Shown here: positions 42,990 through 53,461 of the stretch, in pieces
How positions within the stretch are numbered: the stretch's first letter is position 1
Layout of the letters: every line of letters begins with the position of its first letter
Source of the DNA: Serinus canaria
Lineage: Eukaryota; Chordata; Aves; Passeriformes; Fringillidae
Assembly: GCF_022539315.1 (NCBI RefSeq)
Contig: NC_066336.1
Coordinates: 1,178,001-1,242,000 of the forward strand
Direction of reading: 5' to 3'
DNA length: 64,000 nucleotides
Position numbers and translations under genes: made by a program
The notes under the pieces: generated by a model
Database searches by the model: none
The model's input: only the letters and a program-made list of their open reading frames with translations
What the model was told of the DNA's origin: nothing

Positions 42990-43450
42990 ACAGAGCCATG
43001 GGATGGTTTGGGTTGGAAGGACCTGAAATCCCACCCAGAGCCACCCATGCCATGCCAGGGACCCCTCCCACCGTGCCAGGGACCCCTCCCACCGTGCCAG
43101 GGACCCCTCCCACTGTGCCAGGGACCCCTCCCACTGTGCCAGGTGCTCCCAGCCCCAATGTCCAGCCTGGCCTTGGGCACTGCCAGGGATCCAGGGGCAG
43201 CCCCAGCTGCTCTGGCAATTCCAGCCCAGCCCCTCCCCACCCTGCCAGGGAACAATTCCCAATTGCCAAGATCCCATCCAGCCCTGCCCTCTGGCACTGG
43301 CAGCCATTCCCTGGCTCCTGTCCCTCCATCCTTGTCCCCAGTCCCTCTGCAGCTCTCCTGGAGCCCCTTCAGGCCCTGCAGGGGCTCTCAGCTCTCCCTG
43401 GAGCCTTCTCCTCTCCAGGGCAGCACCCCCAGCTCTCCCAGCCTGGCTCT
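42990..43450 (-). mobile_element. CR1 3'-end fragment with 21-bp expansion (about five units)
   Basis: GGGATGGTTTGGGTTGGAAG starts the copy. Units of the 21-bp expansion lie at about 43056-43142, two of them with CACCGTGCC instead of CACTGTGCC. The remainder matches 32138-32615 nearly base for base. Confidence 0.85.
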
Positions 43451-44257
43451 AGCCCTGACTCCTTTCAGCATTTCCACACCTTCCCTGTGTCTATCCAGTC
43501 CCTAAATCCCCCACAGTACCAGCCTGGCCCCAGTGTGCCAGCTCAGAGCAGGGCAGGTGTCCCCTGTCCCTGTGCCCCTGGGGGGGTCGGATGCTGCTGG
43601 GCCCTTCCTGGCTGGGAGCTCTTGGGAGCAGCCTGGATATTCCCATTTTGAGGCCTGCAGAGTGAAATTTCTCATTTTTCACCAGTGGGGAAGATGAAAC
43701 AAAGAATTTTTATTCCTTGATGAGTGGTTGGGGCACAGCTTTGAGCATCTGATTTCCTGCTGGACCTCGGTGCCATTTTCTGCTCACAGATGGAGCTAAT
43801 GGCCAATGTTCTGCAAAGACATTTTGGGTTTTTTCTTTTCCCCTTTTCTCTCTGACTGATTGCATCCTCAAGAGCTGCTGGTTCAATCTCAGTTCACAGC
43901 CTCTCTCCACTTCCTTCAGAGCAGCAGAGAACTTTTCTCTGCACCAGTGCCAAACCCTCGAAGCGCTTCCCCCGTGACTCCTCGCTGCTCTGAGCCATTT
44001 CTGAAGGCAGAGCTCAGCCTGAACAACCCAAGATAAATATGATATTATCATATAATGCATTCAATAAATATTTTTGGGTAAAATAAACCCGAGGAGGAGC
44101 AGGAGTGGGCCCCAGGAGTAATTTTCCCCGTGGTTTTGGTGCTCCCTCGGCGTGGCTGTGGGGCAATGAACCAACAGCAGCTGCCACAGGCACTGAGGGG
44201 CTCAAGAGAGGATTTATTTCGAGGGCCTCGTATTTGGATTCTGCTCTCAAAACTGGG
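43451..44257. other. Unique sequence, no feature assigned
   Basis: The part 43690-44090 is A/T-richer, without a supported gene. Confidence 0.5.
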
Positions 44258-45486
44258 GGAAGGGGGAATGAGGATCCCCTGGCAGTCAGGACATCCCTGG
44301 AGCTGCCAATTTCAGGGAGCCCTGGAGAGCTTGGAGCTGTTGCCCTGAGGAGCCACATCACAGCATCCCAGAAGGGTTTGGGGTTTCCAAGGGATTCTAA
44401 ATCTCATCTTGTTCCAAGGGCAGGGACACCTTCCCTGGTGGCTCCCATGTCCAGCCTGGCCTGGGACAGCCCCAGGGATGCAGGGGCAGCCACAGCTGCT
44501 GCTGTCCCCTGCAGGGAGGTGACAGTTGGGGTTCCAGCCCCCCCTTCAGCCCAGGTTTTACACAGACAGCCCCTTGTGCTCTCCCTCCCTCACAGAACCC
44601 GCCTGGAGCCTCAGCATGGCCGTGGCCCTGAGTGACCCCGGCAGGAGCTGCAGCCTGACAGGGCCAGAGGGGAGACTGGGAGGAGAATCCAGAGCAATTC
44701 CCTTTTCCCAGAGCCTCAGCCCTGATTCCAGAGCAGCACAGACTGCTGGGCTGGCTTTTCCCTTCTCCTCCCTGCAGCACCTTCAGCTCCAGGGAGAGCT
44801 CAGCTGTGCTCTGGCTCCATCCATGGACATTGGGCTCCCTGGGGCCTTGGGGAGGGTTCTGCCTTCAGCTGCCTTTGGGAAACTGGGAAATGCCAGCGGG
44901 ATCCAGGTGGGAGCTTTATCCCCCTTCATGCAGTGCAGGCTGTCCTGGGATCTCTCTCCTCTTCCCCTCCTTGCTTGGAGCCACCCCCAGGGCTCTCCTG
45001 GAGCTCTCCTGGCCGAGTGAGTCCCAGCCCAGGCTCAGCACCTGCATCCCCACATCTCCAGCCCCACACCACCTGCCTAAACCCCCAAACCTGCCAGGCC
45101 TTTATTCCCTGCCTCCTCTTGCTCCAGGGGTGTCCCTGCTCTGGGGCTGCAGGGAGGGTTTGGGGTTCCTGAGCTGCTGAGAGCCCCGGGAAGGAGCCCC
45201 AGGTGGAGATCCCTGAGCAGGAATTTCTCCGCCCGCACTGTGCCAGGGCTGGGGCTGTGCTCACCCTGCCAGCCACGCTGCCTCCCATCCATCCTGGCTG
45301 TTTCAGCCCTGCAGAGCCTTTGGGGCATTGCTGGGAGCCTTGCTGCCCTCAGAGCCCAGCCCCAGGCTCCTCCATGGCCCCTCCAGCCCGGGAACGTGGG
45401 AACCAGCGGGAACGCTGGCCTTGGCAAGGGACATGGAAATAAAGCACCAAGAGAGGGTCCCCAGGAGGAGAGGCTGGGACTGGGCC
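44258..45486 (+). repeat. Inverted repeat, left arm (~1.23 kb)
   Basis: Its reverse complement recurs at 46209-47441. I count only about ten mismatches over the parts compared, e.g. GCCAGCGGGATCC against GCCAGTGGGATCC. The arm holds a diverged CR1 piece (about 44365-44520) and otherwise single-copy-like GC-rich DNA. No gene is recognised in it. Its open frames reappear on the opposite strand of the other arm simply because of the inversion. Confidence 0.95.
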
Positions 45487-46208
45487 TTCTGCTCCTCCTT
45501 TCTTGGGGGATAAAAGCTTCCAAGGCCATTTGGAGGAGAATTCTTGGTTTGGGGCTGAAACAGCTCTGCACAGCACAGCCTGGAGCTGGGGGTGGCTCTG
45601 AGCAGGGCAGCAGCTCGGGTTCTCCATCCCAGCCCTGCTGCATCCCAAACACCCTCCCAGCATGAGGGGAGGCCAAATAAATGAGCAGCTCAAACCATCC
45701 AGGCTCCTGGTTCAGAGCAAAGACTGGGCCCAGCCAAGCTGAAATCCTCAGCAGGTGACAGCCCTGAGGAGCTGCAGTGGCCATTCATTCACCCACTGAG
45801 ATGGGAAAAAGCCCCAAGCTCCCCCATTTCTGTGTGATTTCCCCTGCTGGCAGGAAGGAGCTGCAAAGGGCCATTGCTGCTGAGCTTAATTGCATCCAGT
45901 GCTCCTGAGGGTGAGGGAAAAGAGCTCTTCATGAGCCAAACCAAAAAACCTGAATGCATTCTGGTGCAGCAAGAGCAGCATCCTCAGAGCTTCGCTCCCC
46001 GTACCACCAAGAGTGAGATCAGAGATTTTTATTAATTTCTTTTTTCTCTCAGTAATGCTTTTTGCTCGTTTCCTGCCCGGCCTCTTGTGCTCTGAGCAAT
46101 GAATGAGGATGGATTTACATCAGGGCCGGATCAGGATCACACCTAAGCAGAACTTTGCTGTCATCTCCCAGGGAATTAAACCAAGGCCTTGTCATGACCA
46201 CCAGGCTG
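45487..46208. other. Spacer of the inverted repeat (722 bp)
   Basis: Single-copy sequence between the arms. No hairpin-forming repeat or coding exon is evident in it. Confidence 0.85.
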
Positions 46209-47441
46209 GGCCCAGTCCCAGCCTCTCCTCCTGGGGACCCTCTCTTGGTGCTTTATTTCCATGCCCCTTGCCAAGGCCAGCGTTCCCGCTGGTTCCCACG
46301 TTCCCGGGCTGGAGGGGCCATGGAGGAGCCTGGGGCTGGGCTCTGAGGGCAGCAAGGCTCCCAGCAATGCCCCAAAGGCTCTGCAGGGCTGAAACAGCCA
46401 GGATGGATGGGAGGCAGCGTGGCTGGCAGGGTGAGCACAGCCCCAGCCCTGGCACAGTGCGGGCGGAGAAATTCCTGCTCAGGGATCTCCACCTGGGGCT
46501 CCTTCCTGGGGCTCTCAGCAGCTCAGGAACCCCAAACCCTCCCTGCAGCCCCAGAGCAGGGACACCCCTGGAGCAAGAGGAGGCAGGGAATAAAGGCCTG
46601 GCAGGTTTGGGGGTTTAGGCAGGTGGTGTGGGGCTGGAGATGTGGGGATGCAGGTGCTGAGCCTGGGCTGGGACTCACTCGGCCAGGAGAGCTCCAGGAG
46701 AGCCCTGGGGGTGGCTCCAAGCAAGGAGGGGAAGAGGAGAGAGATCCCAGGACAGCCTGCACTGCATGAAGGGGGATAAAGCTCCCACCTGGATCCCACT
46801 GGCATTTCCCAGTTTCCCAAAGGCAGCTGAAGGCAGAACCCTCCCCAAGGCCCCAGGGAGCCCAATGTCCATGGATGGAGCCAGAGCACAGCTGAGCTCT
46901 CCCTGGAGCTGAAGGTGCTGCAGGGAGGAGAAGGGAAAAGCCAGCCCAGCAGTCTGTGCTGCTCTGGAATCAGGGCTGAGGCTCTGGGAAAAGGGAATTG
47001 CTCTGGATTCTCCTCCCAGTCTCCCCTCTGGCCCTGTCAGGCTGCAGCTCCTGCCGGGGTCACTCAGGGCCACGGCCATGCTGAGGCTCCAGGCGGGTTC
47101 TGTGAGGGAGGGAGAGCACAAGGGGCTGTCTGTGTAAAACCTGGGCTGAAGGGGGGGCTGGAACCCCAATTGTCACCTCCCTGCAGGGGACAGCAGCAGC
47201 TGTGGCTGGCCCTGCATCCCTGGGGCTGTCCCAGGCCAGGCTGGACATGGGAGCCACCAGGGAAGGTGTCCCTGCCCTTGGAACAAGATTGGATTTAGAA
47301 TCCCTTGGAAACCCCAAACCCTTCTGGGATGCTGTGATGTGGCTCCTCAGGGCAACAGCTCCAAGCTCTCCAGGGCTCCCTGAAATTGGCAGCTCCAGGG
47401 ATGTCCTGACTGCCAGGGGATCCTCACCCCCCCTTCCTCAA
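46209..47441 (-). repeat. Inverted repeat, right arm (~1.23 kb)
   Basis: Reverse complement of the left arm. Homology fades at the outer end within the C-rich run near 47425-47441 and stops abruptly at the inner end at GGCCCAGTCCCA (46209). Confidence 0.95.
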
Positions 47442-48103
47442 ATTCCAGGCCAGGCAGGACATTGGTTCTGGCAGTGCCACCAGCCCCCAGAACGGCTGGA
47501 GGAGCCCCCAGGAGCTGCCCTGGCTCAGGGAGGGTGACAGGAATTTTTGGGAATTCGTATCTGTGGTTGGGATATGAATTTTTAACTCCAGCCTGGAGGT
47601 GGAAGCTGCCCTGATAAAAGAGGTTCTAAAGCTGCTTCATCTCCAGTGCCTGCACTGCTCCTTTTGTGTTTTCTTTTTCCCTTTTAACCTAAAATTCTTT
47701 GTTCCAAGCCCAGGAGGAGCCGATGCCTCCCTGTTAAGCTGGAGCTGAGCAGCAGGAGCCTGGCTGGGGCTTCTCAGGCTGCTCCTGAGCCAGGCTGGAG
47801 CTTCACTTGTCAGAGAAATGCAGAAGGAAATGTTGGGCTGTCTGTCCATCAGCGAGGCCAGCAGTCATTTCCACTGGTGTTTGTGGCTGGGGAAGCCCTG
47901 GCAGCCAGAGAGGGATGGGGCAGAAATTCCAGAAATTCCCACTGTTGGCTTCTGAAATGGGATCCTGATATATTTTTTTTTTTTAATTTTGCTGTAAAAT
48001 GAGAATTTCCTTGTGATAAAAACCTCTTCTGGCACTGAGCTCTGCCAGGTTCTCCACAGCCAGGTGGCAGCGAGGGCTTGGTGATCATGGACTGGTTCAG
48101 GAC
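47442..48103. other. Unique sequence, no feature assigned
   Basis: No supported exon or element. Confidence 0.5.
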
Positions 48104-48204
48104 TTTCCCTTTCCCTTTCCCTTTCCCTTTCCCTTTCCCTTTCCCTTTCCCTTTCCTTTCCCTTTCCCTTTCCCTTTCCCTTTCCCTTTCCCTTTCCCTT
48201 TCCC
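48104..48204. repeat. (TTTCCC)n hexanucleotide repeat
   Basis: About 17 units, nearly perfect, with one shortened unit. It is a pure pyrimidine tract on the plus strand. Confidence 0.98.
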
Positions 48205-48529
48205 AAACCTTCCCAAACCTTCCCTTCCCTCCTCCCCACGGGGCTGGGGTTGCCCTGAGCAGTTTTTGGATTCTCCCGTTCTCTGCCCACAGATTCCAAC
48301 CCCAAACTTCCCTCCCCTCCCAGCCAGGGAGCCCTGATGTGGCTGCTCCTGGTGGGCAGGGCAGCCCAGTCCTGACTCCCCTCCAGATTTCCAGGAAATT
48401 GACAATATTTTCAGAAAATATTATCGATATTTTCCCTGGAAAATATTTCCCAGGAAAACCATTGATATTCCAGGTCCTGCTGTGGCTGGGGAGGCCTGGT
48501 GTGGTCACAGGGATCTGGGGGCACTCTGG
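48205..48529. other. Unique sequence with short A/T palindromes
   Basis: AATATTTTC-A-GAAAATATT at 48404-48422 is a perfect hairpin with a one-base loop. A related TTTTCCCTGGAAAA motif follows. No gene. Confidence 0.5.
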
Positions 48530-48990
48530 AAATTCTTCATTTTCCTTGAAAAAGGTCCAGAAGGTCCAAAATGGAGCACAGCTCCTGAGGCTGGTGGGAT
48601 TTGTGTCCCAAAGAGGGGATCCCATCAGCTTGGAATGTCTGTAATGAAAAATCAGATTATTTGTGGTGTCAGGGCCTGGTTCTGTGCAGGCTTTGGAATG
48701 GGAAAGGGAAGAAAGTGTGATGTGGGGATTGGCTGGATTTTGGGAATTAGGAATTGTTCCCTGGGAGGGTGGGATTTGCATCCCCAAAGAGGAGACTCCA
48801 TCAGCTTGGAACATTTCTGTAATGAAAAATCAGATTATTTGTGGTGTCAGGGCCTGGTTCTGTGCAGGGTTTATAATGTGACAGGGAAGAAAGTGTGATT
48901 TGGGGTTTGGTTGGGTTGTGGGAATTGTGAATTGTTCCCTGGGAGGGTGGGGAGGGGCTGGGATTGAATTCCCAGAGCTGCTCCATCCCT
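48530..48990. repeat. ~184-bp tandem repeat, locus 1 (about 2.5 units)
   Basis: The unit holds AATGAAAAATCAGATTATTT, GTGGTGTCAGGGCCTGGTTC, GGGAAGAAAGTGTGATGTGG and a GGATTTGTGTCCCAAAGAGG block. The lead sequence CAGCTCCTGAGGCTGGTGGG is shared with the locus at 53462. Confidence 0.9.
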
Positions 48991-49026
48991 GGAATTGAGG
49001 CAAAACTCAAACCATAGGTGGGGAAT

Positions 49027-49215
49027 CACAGAATTATGGAATTATAGCTGGAAAGGACCTTTTATCCCACCCAGTGCCACCCCTGCCATGGCAGGGACAC
49101 CTTCCCCTGTCCCAGGGACACCTTCCCCTGTCCCCTGTGCTCCCAGCCCGTGTCCAGCCTGGCCCTGGGCACTGCCAGGGATCCAGGGCAGCCTCTCCAT
49201 GCCCAGGGCGATGCT
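49027..49215 (-). mobile_element. CR1 3'-end fragment
   Basis: CACAGAATTATGGAATTATA and GCTGGAAAGGACC begin the copy. Two short repeats of CAGGGACACCTTCCCCTGTC occupy the place where other copies carry the 21-bp expansion. Confidence 0.8.
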
Positions 49216-49464
49216 GGCAGGTTCCTTTTGACCTCCTGAGATCCCTGGGAAAATCCCAGATCCTCCCTGATCCCAGCTGTGCCCAAGGAAGATTTTGTTG
49301 GTGACAAGCCCGGCTCAAATTGTCCCCAAACGGAGCTGGGGCCCCTCTGCCAGCCCAGGGAGCCTCTGGGGGAGCAGAGCCCACTCCGGATCGGTTTTTG
49401 GGCTTTGTGGAAATGCTGAAAGTCCTGGCAGGCACTCAGGAGCCCCCTGGCCCAGCCAGATTGC

Positions 49465-49555
49465 TCTGAGGAATCAGAGCAGCTCTGCTGAGCCTTCCAG
49501 CTGCCAGGGAAGGGTTTGCCTGCTCCGTGGGAAGGCGGATTGGTGCAGAAATAAA
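49465..49555 (-). mobile_element. Retroviral leader sequence after the PBS (copy 1)
   Basis: On the minus strand it follows the primer-binding site directly. The same ~90 bases recur at 50380-50473 on the other side of the LTR. It is non-coding leader, and no gag frame is recognisable beyond it; CR1 sequence begins at 49215. Confidence 0.6.
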
Positions 49556-49573
49556 ACCCCACGTTGGGCGCCA
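49556..49573 (-). promoter_or_regulatory. Retroviral primer-binding site, tRNA-Lys(1,2) type
   Basis: The minus strand reads TGGCGCCCAACGTGGGG plus one base. The canonical primer site for lysine tRNA 1,2, used by betaretroviruses and ERVK-type elements, agrees at 17 of 18 positions. It stands directly after the LTR end, where a PBS belongs, so the element is a class II endogenous retrovirus remnant read on the minus strand. Confidence 0.75.
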
Positions 49574-50379
49574 AATACTGGAATAAAATCCCAATATTGC
49601 AGGGCAGAACAGGCCTGGCTCGTCCGGCCCTGCTCTGGACCAAAGGTGGCAGCTGTGGAGTTTCACCTCAGAGACTCCTTGGGCTGGCTGGAGGTTGCAG
49701 TTGGGCACTCAGAATGAGTCCAGGCATGGCAACTGTGGAGTTTCACCTCAGAGCCACCTTGAGCTGGCTGGAGGTTGCAGTTGGTCACTAGGAATGAGTC
49801 CAGGCATGGCAACTGTGGAGTTTCACCTCAGAGACTCCTTGGGCTGGCTGGAGGTTGCAGTTGGGCACTCAGAATGAGTCCAGGCATGGCAGCTGTGGAG
49901 TTTCACCTCAGAGACTCCTTGAGCTGGCTGGAGGTTGCAGTTGGGCACTGGGAATGAGTCCAGGCATGGTAGAAACTCAGTTTACCTCTGGTGGAAAAGG
50001 TTCAGGTGATGGTGAAGAGGAAAAGGAGAGGATTCCACCAAGGGTTAAATCCAGAGTTTATTCCAGGGTGACAGAGCTCTGAATCTTGGTAACAGCTCCA
50101 ACAGAATCCCAACCACGTGGTTCCAGTGCCTTTTAAACCCACAGGGAGGGGGGAGGGAGAGGACAGGTGAGCCACCAAGCAGGTGGGGGGGGAGGGTCTC
50201 AGGGGACAATGACCCCAGGTCTGAGAAGCATCTTTGGAACTTCTGCCAATCACAGAATTCCCTTGCTGGAATGTGGAACTTGACAGACAGCAGTTAGGAA
50301 TAGGGCAGGGGGAGGGGAAGGGAGAAGGGCAGGGGGAGGCACACCTGAGAGAGGAACTGGGACAGGATATTGCTTCACA
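49574..50379 (-). mobile_element. ERVK-like LTR (~806 bp) with internal tandem array
   Basis: On the minus strand the LTR appears to start TGTGAAGCAATATCC at 50379. It has a TATA-like TTTAAAAGG near 50130 and AATAAA at about 50056-50061, in U3-R-U5 order. It ends next to the PBS, although a clean terminal CA is not visible there. An 80-bp array fills the U5 part. No retroviral gene is preserved in the flanks, so it cannot make virus. Confidence 0.6.
49647..49975. repeat. 80-bp tandem repeat inside the LTR, just over four units
   Basis: Units start GGCAGCTGTGGAGTTTCACC at 49647, 49727 (GGCAACTG...), 49807 and 49887 and end partway in a fifth. They differ at only a few positions. The period is exactly 80. 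Confidence 0.95.
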
Positions 50380-50473
50380 CTCTGAGGAATCAGAGCAGCT
50401 CTGCTGAGCCTTCCAGCTGCCAGGGAAGGGCTTGCCTGCTCCGTGGGAAGGCGGATTGGTGCAGAAATAGAAC
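50380..50473 (-). mobile_element. Retroviral leader sequence (copy 2) upstream of the LTR
   Basis: CTCTGAGGAATCAGAGCAGC through GGCGGATTGGTGCAGAAATA is nearly identical to 49465-49555. It is joined to the outer, 5' end of the LTR, where leader does not normally occur. The order leader-LTR-PBS-leader suggests a tandem provirus reduced by recombination. Confidence 0.6.
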
Positions 50474-51429
50474 TGCTTTGAGATCCTGTCACGTGAAGGG
50501 CACCTGCAGATGTCTGAGTGGAATATTTTGAAGTTTTCTCTCATTTGAAGGTCATTTGGGGATTATTCCACTGGCTGGGGCTGCCCCTCCACTGATCCTG
50601 GCCCTCTGGGTGATGCTGGCACGTCTTGGTCTCTTCAATCTCTGCTTCTTCTCCACAAAATTAATCGAATTTTACTTCTTTCCCCTCTGTGTGGGTGCTG
50701 TGCTGGAGGAGCTGCTAATTTAGTTAATTAACTTGTGTAATTGAGGCACTGAGTTGCTTCCTGTGGGGTTTTTCTACCTTTGGAAAGAAAGAAAATCGGG
50801 AGTCCAAGGTAAAGCCACCTCCTGGTGGGCTGTGCCTTAAATTCCCTGATCCAGGTGTTGGAGAGCCCTTGAATTCCTTGGATTCCCACTCAGGGAACTC
50901 CTCCTGGAGTCCAGCCTGGGCTCCCTGGTGCAGTTTAGGGCTGTGACTGCAGGAGAGACGGGGGTGGGACAGTGGGGATGGAGAGAGAGCAGAGATCTCT
51001 GAGCCAGGGCTGGGAACTTGGGGTTATTGCAAAGGGCCTGGGGGCAGGGCCCTGCTGGGAGCTGCCAAACACAGCCCAGAGCAGGGCCCAGAGAGGTAAA
51101 GAGAGAGAGCAAAGAATAAAAGCAAGAGGGAAAGAGAGAGATGGGAAGAGTGTGGTAAAGGGAATGAGAGAGAGTGGAGAATAAAAGCAAGAGAGGAAAA
51201 AAAGCGAGGATCCTGTTAAAATACCAGAAATCTTCTTCTGGGCTGAATATTCTCATTTCTCACTGACCAATCCAGTCCAAGTACACACATCCTACAGCAT
51301 TTACTACTATAGGATTAAGTAATATAACATTTACATCCTATACGCACTCTCAGTCTCTCCTGCCTCCTCCTCTCCTATACAATATAATTAATATTATATC
51401 CTCTATAAATATAATATAAATATCATATA
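50474..51429. other. Unique sequence; purine-rich part at 51080-51210
   Basis: GAGAGA-rich DNA with two AATAAAAGCAAGAG repeats may belong to an unrecognised retroviral segment. No gene is supported. Confidence 0.4.
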
Positions 51430-52070
51430 ATATAGCATCCTTTGCTCCTCTGTTTCCCATCTTACAATCTCCTCTCCTACTCATGCATCTCACCTTCTTC
51501 TCTCTCTCTTCTTTCTCTTTATTCTATTCTCTTCTCATTCTCTCCCAAAAAAAAAAAAATCTCTCTTCTTTCGCTCTCTTCTATGCTCGTATATTACTAG
51601 TTTATCTTCTCTTCATATTCTCTTCTCTCCTCTCCGCCTCTAGCATTCTCTCCTCTTCTCTATCATCTTCTATCCTCTTCTATCTATCTCTCTCCGAAAA
51701 AAAAAAAGCACGATTCTATCATATTCTAGCAATATAGCTCCATATTCTCTCATATTATCTCTCTTCCTCCTATTATCGCTCATCATTCTCTTCATCTTCA
51801 TCTTCTCTTATATTCTCTTCCTCTTCTCTTCTTTCTCTTCTCTTCTGTCTACTTCTCTTCTCTTCTATTCTCTTCTTTATCTTCTCATTCTATTCTCTTA
51901 TCTACCTACCCTATCTACCTGTATCTCTCTCTCTCTCTCTCTCGCTCTCTCCTCTCTTTTCTTTCTTTCTTTCTTGTCTTTCTATTCTGTCTTTCTTCCT
52001 TCTTATCCTTCCTGTCCGCCTCCTTCCCTCACCCACCCTGTGTTTCCCTTTTCCCCCCCCCCCCACCCTC
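51430..52070. repeat. Irregular pyrimidine-rich (TCTTC/TCTCT) low-complexity region
   Basis: About 640 bases of C/T-rich sequence with TATTCTATTC, TCTCTTCTC and two A runs (51547-51559, 51698-51708). Its irregularity could be real decay or poor base-calling. Confidence 0.85.
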
Positions 52071-52399
52071 TCTCTGCTGGGCCCCGCCTGCCAGGCCAGC
52101 AGGGTCTGCTCTGCCCCTTGGAGCTGCCTGCAAGCAGAGGGTGTTGTTTGATCCCAAGGGGATTCCCTTCAGCTGGCCATGCCATTGTTTTCCAGCTGTT
52201 CAGTAACTGAGGGATCTCAGAGCTGCTTCCATTCCCATCTCACTCACAGTTTCCATATTCTCAAAACCTTTTGCCAGGCAGTCACATTGATCAGGCTTTC
52301 CTGTGTCACCTTCCCCAGCACAGACCCCCCTGACCAACCCTACAGGGGATTTATCCCTTGTCTTGTGTCCCCTGGGGGGGTTTGAAGGCCAGGCTGGTG
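52071..52399. other. Unique sequence, no feature assigned
   Basis: No supported feature. Confidence 0.5.
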
Positions 52400-52590
52400 C
52401 CTCTCCATGGCCTTCATTCCAAATGAATCCCCACGCTGGGAATGTGAGTCCCATCCCTGGAAATGTCCAACAAACACCTGGGGGTGACACCTGGGGACGT
52501 GGCTTGGTGGTGGCCAGGGTGGGGCTGGTTTGGGGTAGGGCTGGATGGTCCTGCAGGGCTTTTCCAACCAAAATGAGCCACAAATCTGAT
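52400..52590 (+). mobile_element. CR1 3'-end fragment
   Basis: GGGACGTGGCTTGGTGGTGG, GGCTGGATGGTCCTGCAGGG and CTTTTCCAACC are in CR1 order, plus strand. Confidence 0.75.
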
Positions 52591-52950
52591 TTTCCTTTTT
52601 GGATTTCCACTCTGTGCTCTCTCCATCCATCTCAGATCATTCTCCTTGGGTGATTTCACTGAGATGTCCAACTATAACAATGCCTAAATCTGAATTTTCT
52701 CTCTGGATTTCCAGTTTTTGCTTTCTCCCTCCATCTCAGATCATTCTCCTTGGGAATTTATTTGTGATTTCACTGAAATGTCCAACCATACCAATGCCAT
52801 AAATCTGATTTTCCTTTTTGGATCAGATCATTCTCCTTGGGAATTTATCTGTGATTTCACTGAAATGTCCAACCATAACAATGGCATAAATCTGATTTTC
52901 CTTTTTGGATCAGATCATTCTCTTTGGGAATTTACCTGGGATTTCACATG
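52591..52950. repeat. ~88-130-bp tandem repeat, four units
   Basis: The common part is CAGATCATTCTCCTTGGGAA, TTTCACTGAAATGTCCAACC and AATCTGATTTTCCTTTTTGG. The last two units are 88 bp; earlier ones carry an extra block ending in TCCATCTCAGATC. It starts at the CR1 tail, so the array may have been seeded there. Confidence 0.9.
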
Positions 52951-53230
52951 TCCAGCACCAGCCCCTCAGTGGGGCCTAAGAGATGAAAAGTGGAAAATTC
53001 CCTTTGTTTATTTGCTGGACATTTTGTCCCTGCAATCACAGCAAATGTTGGGGTTGATTTTATTGCACTATTTCACATCCAGCTCAGCTCCTGGAAATCC
53101 TGAGATTCCCCAAACCCCACCCTTTCCAGCCCGTATTTATCTCCCTGGTGGCCATGCCATTGATTATTCCTGCCTCACCAATTCCCAGCATTCCTGAAGT
53201 GTCTTTTTCTTTTTGTCTTGTTTCTTCCAG

Positions 53231-53324
53231 ACCATTTCTACAATTTATCAAGACCATTTCGACTCCTAATGCTGGCTCTGAAGCACCTGCAGCCTGTCCC
53301 AGCCTGATATCTGCAGCAGTTTTA
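53231..53324 (+). CDS. Candidate internal exon of an unidentified gene (94 bp)
   Basis: The acceptor is the strongest of the window: a pyrimidine tract of about 30 bases ending GTTTCTTCCAG at 53230. The donor TTTA|GTAAGA at 53325 has a perfect intron side but a poor exon side. Two frames remain. One (after one base) is open throughout, PFLQFIKTISTPNAGSEAPA onward, and would end in phase 0. The other (after two bases) reads HFYNLSRPFRLLMLALKHLQ and meets a TGA after four more residues, so it would be a terminal exon. The protein is not recognised. A non-coding exon or chance is possible. Confidence 0.35.
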
Positions 53325-53389
53325 GTAAGAAAAATCTCATTTTCCGTCCTCCAAACGCATTTTAGAGGTACCAACCTGTGCTGGAGCTC

Positions 53390-53461
53390 CCGTTTTCCCT
53401 TGGGCATTGTGGGATTGGATTTGATGGTCCTGGTGGGTCCCTTCCAGCTCAGGATATCCTG
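53390..53461 (+). mobile_element. CR1 3'-terminus fragment
   Basis: GGATTTGATGGTCCTGGTGG followed by GTCCCTTCCAGCTCAGG is CR1-like, plus strand. Confidence 0.6.

Noticed and set aside
44397..47298. Matching open frames on opposite strands suggesting a duplicated gene
   Set aside because: They are the same non-coding sequence seen through the inverted repeat. No splice or domain evidence.
49647..49975. Regular 80-bp repeat considered as a CRISPR array
   Set aside because: Units are contiguous without unique spacers, and the genome is avian. It is a tandem repeat inside an LTR.
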